Positions 55,922 through 64,000 of a stretch of 64,000 nucleotides of DNA are shown piece by piece. Numbering within the stretch: the first letter of the stretch is position 1; each line of letters opens with the position of its first letter. A model generated the notes under the pieces. It worked only from the letters and a program-made list of their open reading frames with translations. It made no database searches and had not been told where the DNA came from. The translations under genes were made by a program, and so were the position numbers. The stretch covers positions 80,814,270 through 80,878,269 of the forward strand of contig JAKGHH010000004.1 in the NCBI GenBank assembly GCA_022828595.1. The letters run 5' to 3'. Source of the DNA: Nelumbo lutea (taxonomy: Eukaryota > Streptophyta > Magnoliopsida > Proteales > Nelumbonaceae).

Positions 55922-58900
55922 ATGGTGCGCTTTGGTTGTGCTAGGTGGGCATACTGGTTTGCTCGACGTTCTTTGGGTTTGGAGGTCGTCAACGGTTCTT
56001 TCGATATCGTTATTATATTATTGATTGGATTGAATACCGTTATATTCCTATGCTATTTTCCTTGTTGGGTTTTTTATTGATTGATTTGTAAGTGGATTCT
56101 AGTGGAGGTAATTCTCATTTCCTTCTTTTCCCCCCTGAGCAGTTCCATAATTCAGTTCATGGAGGGGGTTGCAGAGGATTTTCTTCCGGAATTTGTAGTT
56201 CTTCTCGGATTTTGGGATTGCAAAATTCGGATAATGGTAATCCGACGTTGACTTTTCACACCCAGGCTTGAATTCTCTCGTTATAAGTTGTGAACGAAGG
56301 TATCTTCTATTTGTTTGTTGAGGCTTGCAATTGATTTGGGCCATTTTGATGCCGCAGTGAAACGAAAGGATGCAGTATGGGGTGAATTTTTACATTGCAA
56401 TTTGGGGCCCAGGAGGTCCTTTCATGGAACAGGTTTTCCAAAAACTTCTGTTTGCTTGCACTTCTGATGGTTTATTCTTCTGTCTTTTATAGTTATTTAT
56501 TTCTCTACTGTGCTACATGTATGGGATACTTAATGGAAATCTTCTTTGATTCCTTAAGGTAAAAAAACTTAAATAAACATGTATCTGTGCATGTTCGTTA
56601 GGGTCCATGCATATGGCCTCAAGGGATTACTATGATATACTTGGAGTAAGCAAGAATGCAAGTGCATCAGAAATCAAGAAAGCTTACTATGCGGTAGGTT
56701 TCTCCTTCAGAACTTTGATTATAGTAAGCCTTTTCAGTTATTGAACTGTCGTCGACCAGATGGTTTATACCTTCCATGATTTCTTTGCATGCATTGTGCA
56801 GCTTGCAAAGAAGCTACATCCGGATACAAACAAGGATGATGCAGATGCAGAAATAAAGTTTCAGGAAGTGCAAAAAGCCTACGAGGTATTCTTCTTTTCT
56901 TTAGCTTGTAACAAATATATTTTTTTAATATTTTGTAAACATATGCATCCCTCAATAATTGGTGCTAAAAGGGTAATAAAAGGTTAATCTTTTGCTGTCT
57001 TGTAGGTTCTAAAGGATGAAGAGAAGCGAGCCCTTTATGACAAGGTGCAGAGTTTGTTTTCTTTCACCACACCTATTTTTTTTTTTCCTATGAGTAATCA
57101 AAAGATTTTATTAATTATAATGACATAGGAAACGAAAACTTCTCTTCTTTATGATGAAGTACCTCATTCTCAACAATTAAATACAAAGTTCTTTCACAAA
57201 AAAAAAAAAAAAAAAAGACAACTCTTTGAGGGAAAGGGGCCCAATCCATAAAGCGAGCCAGTAGCATCCATCCACAATTTGATTGAATGAAGGATTTTTC
57301 TTTTTCTTCTTCCTTAGTAATAATTATTTCTTTTTCTGTCAAATATGTGCTGGTTTCACTCCACCCAAACAGACTAGCAGTATAGCACAAGGAACCATTA
57401 TCCAGATATAACGACTCCTATAACTAAATGAAACAGAAGGTCAAGATGAAATAGCACCATAAATGGTAGAAGGACCCATCAAGATCCAGAAAGAGAAGAA
57501 AATAACTTACAAACTGGAACTATAGGACAACCAAGGCACAAAGATTAAAATAGCTATCCAGGTTACAGAGACGGAATCCCAAGATATTTCCCAAATTATC
57601 CCCCAAATCCTCCCTAGAGACATGTTTAAGTTCTGGAGTTGCAAGAATCCAATCTGCAATCAAGTTGCTGACAGCTGCCACAATCTTGTCCAAATTTCAC
57701 TATTTTTCTTCAAAAACTCTTCTGTCTCCATATATTCCAACAAATTGCAAACGGTATATAGCTCCAAACCATTTTTGCTTTCCTGCAGCAGTGCCTGGCT
57801 GAAAGTTTGAGACTCCAAACATGGAAGTAAATATCCTCCACAAGAATTCAGCAATCTTGCAAGAGGTAAAAAGATGACTGACAGATTCCTCCTGTTCTTT
57901 GCAAAGGACACACATATTAGCCAAGCTGAAGCCCCTGGATTTGAGATGGTTTATGGTCAGAATACCATCCATGGCAACCAGCCAGGCAAACGCTTCAATC
58001 CTTGGGGGAACCGGATTTCCCCAAACAACATCTACCTGATCTGAATCTGAAATATTTCTGATGAGAGCCATATAACAAGGTTTAACAGAAAACTTCCCAT
58101 TTGAGCATTCTTTCCACCAGAATTCATCCTTTGATCGAGCTGAGATCTTCACTTTCTCTAACCTCTCCAAAAGGGTAATGCATTCCTCCAATTCTCTATC
58201 CAGCAAAGGTCTCCTGAACTTTGGACACCAGACCAATTGTTTCCCCATTCTCTCATAACATTGGCTTATGGTTATTTCAGGTTCAGATAACCTATACAGA
58301 CTTGGACAAAGCTCACACAGTTTACCTGCTCTGCACCAATCATCCTCCCAAAGCCTGATTCTTGCTCCATTTCCAACTGAGAAGCTTGTTAGACCCCTGA
58401 AATCCTGATTGAATTTGATGATCCCCTTCCATATACTCATCCCATATGAAGACCCCACCTCCCTGGATTCCCACCCAAACCTCACCCTCCCATACTTACC
58501 CACCACCACTCTTCCTCCATAAAGAGTTTTCCTCCCTCCCTAAGCCAAATCTCCACAGCCACTTTCCAATTAATGCCTTGTTAAAAATATTTACTCTCCT
58601 AAAACCCAAACCACCCTTCTCCTTTGGTCTACAAACTTTCCCCCAGCTTACCAAGTGAAACTTCTTTCCCCTACCTTCCCCACACTCATTCCCAAAGAAA
58701 ATCCCTTTGATTTTTTTCAATTCTTTCAGCCACTTGTGACAGAATCCTATGTAAGGATAAGTAGTAAGTCTGTCGTCCTGAGAGAACACTCTTTAAGGTT
58801 ATTCTTCCCCCCAAAGATAAGTATTTTGCCTTTCAACCATCCTGCCTCTTCTCTTATCTTTCCACAATTGTCCTCCATAATGCATCTGATTTTGAGGATC

Positions 58901-61900
58901 CCCCAATTGGCATCCCTAAATATATCAAGGGGACCTCTCCAATTTTACATTCAAAGGCGTCAGTGCATTCCACTAGAACCTCCCTTTCAACCCTCCAAAC
59001 TCCAATGAAAACACTTTTTCATAGGTTCACCTTCAGCCCTGTCAACAGCTCAAAGTTTTGCAAAACTGCCCTCAAATTTAAAACCTGCTCAAGTGAAGCA
59101 TCCGAAAAAAATCAAGGTATCATCTACATATTACTTATTACAGATGAGAGATACATGGTCCATCTCTGCCCACTTTGAAGCCTTCAATTAGACCCAACTG
59201 CTCACTTCTTTCTAGTAATAGATTCAGAATTTCCGTAACCAAGACAAAGAGCATGGGAGATAGAGGGTCTCCTTGCCTTAAGCCCCTTGAAGCTTGGAAG
59301 AATTCTGAAGAGATACCATTAATAAGAATGGAATATGACACTGTAGATATACATGCAAACATCCAGCTCCTCCACTTCTTGCTAAATCCCATCAGCCTTT
59401 GTATTTTTCACTATTTCTTCTAGAAATCCCCACTCCACATGGTCTTAGGCTTTCTCAATGTCAATCTTGCATTACCAACCCAGCTCTTCCACTCCTTATT
59501 CTGGAATCTATACATCCACTTGCTACTAAAACTCCGTCCAAAATCTGTCTACCTTCCACAAAAGCCATCTGAGATTACCCCACCACCTCATGAAACACTT
59601 TCCTCAATCTTTTTGACAGAACCTTGGCTAATAATTTGTAAGTGCTGCTGATCAAACTAACTGGCTTGAAATCCTTCAGCTCTATCGCGCCACCCTCCTT
59701 TGGGATTAATGATATACATATAGCATTAGCCGTTTTCTCCAGAGACTTTTCCCTATGGAACTCTTTGAACATTTGATCAAACTCATTCTCTAGCATATTC
59801 CAACATGCCTTTATAAACGAGAGATTAAATCCATCTGGACCCGGGGCCTTATCCCCATTTATTCATTTCAAACCCTCCTTAATTTCTCCCAAATCAAAAT
59901 CTCTTTCAAGCCAGGTTGCTGAGACATCACTAAGCTTCCTTGGAGCCATCTCCCCAATAGACATCCAGTTCCAAATTCTTGAAGAAAATAAATTCTTGTA
60001 AAAATCTACCACCTTGCTTTGAATTACATTCCAATCCTCCACCATCTCCTCCCCCACCTGAATTCTAGAGATAAAATTTCTCCTCCTTCTAGCATTATTG
60101 TAGGCATGAAAGAAGGCAGTGTTTTTATCACCTGTTTTCAGCCATGTCAGTCTTGATTTATGTCTCCATTTCTCGCTTTCTCTGTAAATTATTCTTTTTA
60201 ATTCATAACCCGGCCTTTCCCTTTCAATCTCCTCTTCCCGAGAAGTAGTTCCTTCCTCCTCCAACCTGTCCAAGAGAGCCATTTTTTCTAATATTTCCTT
60301 CTTTTTTCTTCCTTTATCCCCTAAAACTGCTGAACTTCAACCCTGATTTCCCCTTTCAGCAATTGGAGCCTCTTGACCAGTCTAAAACCTGCTGACCCTT
60401 CTACTTGTATTTCACCCCACTTCTCTTCTACCCACTCTAGGAAATGTGGGTGATCAAGCCACATGACCCACAGCCTGAGGATGGAGTAAAATTTTGGGAG
60501 GCTCTTTGTTAGAATTATATACTTTGTATCATGTTTCCTAGGCTTTATTTCCTAGCCTACCAAAAACTTCCATGTCATCCATGGTGTTAACACTTTGCGT
60601 CTCTGTTGTGATTTTTGTTTCATAAGGGGTCTTAGAGATCATGAATACTTGGGACATGTCAATCTTGTTGACCATGCTAAAGATGTTATTTCTCAACCAC
60701 CATTGGTTTCATCACCTTTTTGTCTTTCTTGGGTTTTTAATTTTAGAAGGGTTCTTAGGGATCCCAAGTACTTGGGACCTGCCAATCTATTTGATCATGT
60801 TACAGATGATATTCTCAACTCCCTTGGTGGAGACTTCGGAATATGGGCCCCATCCCTTTAGGCTCAGTTTGGGAAGAGTGCAAATACAGATATGTACACT
60901 GCAAATAGGCACATAGGGATCAACTATTCTGGGCAGACTCGGGATGATCTCTGTAAATTGGAAAAAAACTGTAGTTCACTTTTATCTAATCTATTATGAA
61001 TCTGTAATTCTTTTCTCTTAATGAAATGAAATGCCTTTGATTACTGATAAGAGAAAATATGTACATTGCAAATACAAGGTTTAAAAATACCGTGTATAAA
61101 ATTTTGTACTGTACATATTTGTATTTGCACTCTTCCCAAACTGAGCCTTAGAAACCTTCTTTTTCCCCTCAAAAAAAAAAACAAATGATTTAATGAATAA
61201 ATCCTTTTTGTGGGAAGTGGCTTGTTAAATTATCAACATTGCTAAGATGTCTTAATAAATAGAAGAGCCTTGTATCTCAATACCATTGTTTTTTCTCATG
61301 TATGAATTAAGTTAATGATATTCTGAGATGGATGAGTGGAAAAACTAGAAAGGATAGGGTCAGAAATGACATCATTCAAAGGAACCTAAGAGTAGCTCCA
61401 ATAGGTGATAAAATGAGAGCAAGACTGAGATGGTTTGGTGACATGCATAGATGGGGTTACACCAAATTGAGATTGTGGGTGACTCTAAATTGTTGATTGA
61501 GTGGCTGCAATTTGGTAAGTTGAGAGCCTGAATTTATAGACAGCCCATAAGGGAAATCCACAATAACAAGGGAGATAGGTGCATGCTTCAAATGGACAAG
61601 GAGATCAGCTAATGGTTTAGCTGACCCGTTGGCTAAACAAGGGACTGTGAGGGAGAGTATGTTCTGGGCAGTTTTGTAATAAAGATAACTGGGGGCTCAA
61701 CACCTACTTAGGGGTCGATAGCTGTATTTAAATCTGGAAAGTTATTTTTAGTTATTTAATGAAGTTACCCTTTCCAATAAAAAAAATGCATAGATGACCA
61801 TCTACAGCACCCATAAAAAGAAGTGATCTCTTGCATGTTGAAGAGGCTAGAAGGGCTAGGGGCAGATAAAAAAGGACATAGGTTGTAGTAAGGAAGGATT

Positions 61901-62575
61901 TAAGCACTCATAATTTAAGAGTGGATATGGAACTAAACAGAATAGAATGGTGAAAGAGGATTAGAAGCTTTTGTAACTGATTGTAACCTTTGCTACTTTT
62001 TTAATAAAATTTCTTGCTGATAAAAAAAAAGAAAAGAAAAGAAAAGAAAGAGGATTAGAAGCTGATCCCATATAGTGGGAGTAGGCTTAGGTCATTGCTT
62101 ATCATGTGTTATGATGATGATGATATATGAAATCTATCAAAAAACAGATGATGATGATATATGAAAACTGCTAGTATGTGTTAATGTGGGGGAAATGGTT
62201 AGTTCATATCTTCTCATTTGTGCATCTCTTCCATAAAAAGCAATGAGGATATGCCTATCATCTCTTAATTTCCTGTTCATAACTTCATATGTTGATTTGG
62301 CTCAAAGCACAACTACTTCTAGCTGTTCTTTAAATCTCAGTTTTATATTTGGTATTGCTATATTGTTATCAAGGTTTTGTCTGTATTTATGATTTTTCTG
62401 GTTGTTTTACTATAACTATCTTTCTAATTGTTATCATGACATTCCTTTTGTATAAAATATTCAGGTTGGTCCCGATGCATTTGAAGAGCATGCTCATGGA
62501 GGTGGTCCTGGTGGTCCATTTGGACCTGGATTCAACCCGTTTGAGGACATCTTTAATGGTGGTGGAATGAATGAT
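55922..62575 (+). CDS. GFA2: Mitochondrial DnaJ/HSP40 co-chaperone, GFA2-like, 5' exons only (continues past window)
   Basis: Seven exons are inferred from frame and GT-AG borders: 55922-55984, 56143-56236, 56358-56432, 56602-56693, 56802-56885, 57006-57044 and 62465-62575. They read as a basic, Ser/Arg-rich transit-peptide-like start ('[20 protein letters not shown]'), 'RRSFHGTG' as in plant GFA2, and then the J domain '[20 protein letters not shown]', '[13 protein letters not shown]' (with HPD, needed to stimulate HSP70 ATPase) and '[13 protein letters not shown]'. A Gly/Phe-rich part ('[18 protein letters not shown]') follows. GFA2 is a mitochondrial DnaJ needed for polar nuclei fusion in the Arabidopsis embryo sac. 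The zinc-finger and C-terminal exons are not in the window. The exon 1 donor (GGAG/GTCGTC) is weak; exon 1 is the least certain part. The last exon is cut at GAT/GTAAAAG, although the next codons also read VKVLL as in GFA2, so that border is open. Intron 6 (5.4 kb) is swollen by transposons. Confidence 0.82.
57075..60500 (-). mobile_element. L1-type LINE in intron 6, reversed, 5'-truncated and decayed
   Basis: On the minus strand, from 60500 down, the pieces follow plant L1 ORF2: linker after endonuclease ('[12 protein letters not shown]'), '[20 protein letters not shown]' (about 60180-60100), the RT start '[20 protein letters not shown]' (about 59710), '[20 protein letters not shown]' (about 59290-59230), and a zinc-containing RVT region ('[20 protein letters not shown]', about 58030-57965, with '[18 protein letters not shown]'). 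A T-run at 57075-57086 marks the poly(A) tail. No endonuclease domain is seen. Stops break it throughout. No target-site duplication was found by eye. Confidence 0.92.
57700..58509 (-). pseudogene. LINE ORF2 zinc-binding RVT region (longest intact frame of the LINE)
   Basis: The 269-residue frame contains '[17 protein letters not shown]', '[19 protein letters not shown]' and the '[19 protein letters not shown]' zinc cluster of the zf-RVT family. It is part of the LINE and not a host gene. Confidence 0.85.
60595..60845 (+). repeat. Two-copy direct repeat, ~122-bp unit
   Basis: GGTCTTAGAGATCATGAATA (about 60628) and GTTCTTAGGGATCCCAAGTA (about 60751) start matching stretches that continue through ACTTGGGAC..G.CAATCT, GA.CATG.TA and GATATT.TCAAC. 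Both copies are open in the same frame and give '[20 protein letters not shown]' and '[20 protein letters not shown]'. The source is unknown. Confidence 0.7.
60861..61147. mobile_element. Tourist-type (PIF/Harbinger) MITE, 287 bp
   Basis: Ends GGCTCAGTTTGGGAAGAGTG...GCAAATACA.ATATGTACA on both sides as ~40-bp inverted repeats. It is flanked by the 3-bp target duplication TTA (60858-60860 and 61148-61150), as expected for PIF/Harbinger elements. No coding capacity. Confidence 0.92.
61454..61785 (+). mobile_element. 5'-truncated L1 LINE inserted in the RTE fragment
   Basis: Flanked by the 11-bp duplication ATGCATAGATG (61443-61453 and 61786-61796). Contains '[18 protein letters not shown]', the end of the L1 RNase H domain, then a 3' UTR and a short A-tail directly before the second duplication. 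Confidence 0.92.
61970..62046 (+). mobile_element. 77-bp L1 LINE tail insertion
   Basis: TTTGTAACTGATTGTAACC through TTTAATAAAATTTCTTGCTG plus an A/GAAAA-rich tail, flanked by the 17-bp duplication AAAGAGGATTAGAAGCT (61953-61969 and 62047-62063). It resembles the 3' end of plant L1 elements. An extremely short 5'-truncated insertion. Confidence 0.88.
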
Positions 62576-63229
62576 GTAAAAGTTCTACTCTTGATGTCTT
62601 CATCTTTTTATATATTAATATAATATTTCTTAACTTTTCATTAATTAAAGGGATTGAATATCTTTTATTTTTCTTTCTAATGCTCATTGTTATAGGTAAT
62701 TAGCTTAGAAAAAATTGAGGGATGTAAGGGAAAGTCTTTTATGGGGATCACCTGGGCCAGAAATGAAATTGTAATTTCTCTTTAAGTTTGGTTCTAGTAA
62801 AAGGTAGCTTTATATACTTGGCCTGCAGTCCAGGATTTTGTGTAGTGAGGAGAGTTTGATGCTAATACAACAAGTCATGTTATTTATCTAAAAAAATTGT
62901 TATAGGTGTAAAGCTAGAAGAGTGAGAACCTCCTAAACTAAAATTCATGGTTTATGCTCTTGTTGGTAAGTGCAAAAAGTTGGTGCACATGGCACCATGA
63001 CAGCTGAAAATGAAAACATGTTTCACTATCACCTTCTTCACAGGTGACAAATAGGGATTCAGCTTTACTAATTTATATAATTTTTTTTTCAAGAAACTTG
63101 ATTGATGTTATTTGTGGGGATATGAGGATGACATTACTAAGGAGACCATACACCTTGGTGTTGGTGGAATCTCAATTGTCAGGTCTTTGGGCCTGCCTCA
63201 TAATCTCTTTCTCATGGTCTCATAAACTC
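62576..63229. other. Start of intron 7 of the GFA2-like gene, no exon recognised
   Basis: AT-rich sequence. I looked for the DnaJ zinc-finger exons (CxxCxGxG repeats) on the plus strand and did not see them before the window end. Confidence 0.45.
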
Positions 63230-64000
63230 AGCTGCTATAGTTTTATATGTTGTAGTCTTTGTGAGCTTAGGAGCTGTATTCGAAATAGTAGAGAAGAGAA
63301 GAAGACCTTTGAAATACTGCGAATGTCGAACTGAATAGCTCAATCGACAATACTGTTATTTATATTAGAATGTAGTACAATGATACAAGGAATTATTGGA
63401 ATGCCCTTAATTAGTGATGGGACACCCAGACAACTTAAAACATTAAACAGGCTTAGGCCCATTAACACAGGCCCAGTACAGGATAACTTAAACTTAAGTA
63501 TAGGCTAATAAGAACTCTTATCAACCGAACACTCATACATTAAGAGACTTCAATCCAACACTCCCCCTCAAGCTAAGCATGGATATCAATCATGTTTAGC
63601 TTGCCAAGTATGTCCCTGAACTTTGTTGCTGCTAGCCCTTTAGTCAATACATATGCAATTTGCATCTCAAATGGAGTATAAGGCACATAGAGTTCTCCCA
63701 AGACAATTATCTCTCTAACAAAGTGTCGATCAATTTCAATATGTTTTGTCCTGTCGTGCTGCACGAGATTGTTGGCAATGTTGATGGCAGCTTTATTGTC
63801 ACAATAAAGCCTGAGAGGACCTTCAGCCTTAATGCCAAGCTCATTAAGAAGAGTTCTGAGTCATAAGAGTTCAGCAACCCCGTGGGCCATAACTCGATAT
63901 TCTGCTTCTGCACTTGATCTAGCCACTACATTCTACTTCTTACTGCGCCATGTGACCAGGTTTCCTCCTACAAATGTACAGTAACCTGAGGTTGATTTTT
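63230..64000 (-). mobile_element. Ty1/copia 3' end: LTR plus RNase H, continues past window
   Basis: On the minus strand a copia RNase H runs from the right window edge to 63573 and ends in a stop. It is followed by the purine tract GCTTGAGGGGGAG and an LTR starting TGTTGGATTGAAG at 63560. The minus strand shows a TATA-like ATATAAATAA at about 63355-63364. The outer LTR end is not certain. It lies in reverse orientation in intron 7. Confidence 0.85.
63573..63990 (-). pseudogene. Copia RNase H domain, broken
   Basis: Pieces 'NLVTW', 'VARSSAEAEYRVMAHG', 'LRLYCDNKAAINIANNLVQH' and 'DRTKHIEIDRHFVRE' appear in order, then 'VPYTPFEMQIAYVLTKGLAA' and 'FRDILGKLNMIDIHA' to the stop. There is an in-frame stop after AELL near 63860 and a start/frame change near 63764-63780. 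The AEAEY and CDN catalytic motifs are kept. Confidence 0.88.

Larger units (their letters stand above)
61318..62132 (+). mobile_element. RTE-type LINE 3' fragment, split by two later LINE insertions
   Basis: The plus strand reads '[20 protein letters not shown]', 'APIGDKM' and '[11 protein letters not shown]', resumes after 61785 with '[14 protein letters not shown]' in a broken frame, and resumes after 62046 to a (GAT)n-like tail (about 62112-62125). This is the C-terminal end of plant RTE reverse transcriptases (R.RW.G...KDR.RN..I.....V.PI..K......RWFGH). Not functional. Confidence 0.82.

Noticed and set aside
1..64000. CRISPR arrays, bacterial operons or a plant-encoded defence system
   Set aside because: This is plant nuclear DNA. 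The tandem repeats found are satellites or LTR repeats without regular short repeats and unique spacers.

Overview
The window is nuclear DNA of a flowering plant. It holds a plant-specific MCTP protein gene, a GeBP/STOREKEEPER-type transcription factor gene, and the first exons of a mitochondrial GFA2-type DnaJ gene. These three loci lie in a large background of LTR retrotransposons, LINEs, DNA transposons and MITEs. I cannot fix the genus from the sequence. The window is AT-rich and most of it is decayed transposon sequence. No tRNA gene or CRISPR array was seen.

Layout. 1-~4.1 kb: reverse-strand Ty3/gypsy (Tat-type) remnant. 5.7-8.9 kb: intact single-exon MCTP gene with four C2 domains. 9.9-11.5 kb: LTR fragments and the 3' end of a Ty1/copia element. 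11.8-13.2 kb: a 188-bp duplication and a six-copy tandem array with a ~168-bp period. 14-23.16 kb: microsatellites, degenerate tandem repeats and LTR pieces. 23.16-24.85 kb: a heavily C-to-T/G-to-A decayed nuclear 18S rRNA pseudogene running into ITS1, joined directly to an LTR end. 24.93-25.10 kb: a fold-back MITE. 25.97-27.18 kb: reverse-strand GeBP-like gene. 28.58-37.10 kb: a CACTA (En/Spm) transposon carrying fragments of at least four host genes (retinoblastoma-related, a WD40 protein, an RNase T2, a SKI2-type RNA helicase) and interrupted by a solo LTR with a perfect 5-bp target duplication. 37.2-40.38 kb: three tandem ~1.0-1.2-kb repeats. 40.38-48.42 kb: Ty3/gypsy Tat element with both LTRs but a decayed coding region. 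48.42-~52.4 kb: reverse-strand gypsy gag-protease piece with its LTR. 53.5-55.05 kb: an LTR in inverse orientation to its relative near 19-20.8 kb. 55.92 kb to beyond the right edge: GFA2-like gene, whose 5.4-kb sixth intron contains a LINE, a Tourist-type MITE, and an RTE LINE fragment holding two further small LINE insertions with clear target-site duplications. 63.2-64 kb: reverse-strand Ty1/copia 3' end.

The most unusual object is the gene-fragment-carrying CACTA element. Inside it an RNase T2 exon and a SKI2 helicase exon are joined mid-exon in the same reading frame, next to RBR and WD40 pieces. All captured pieces that can be read carry stops, frameshifts or lost catalytic residues, so they look like pseudogenes at protein level, although transcription or small-RNA output is possible. 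The three host genes act in separate processes (membrane tethering and cell-cell trafficking, transcription, mitochondrial chaperoning), and nothing suggests that they work together.
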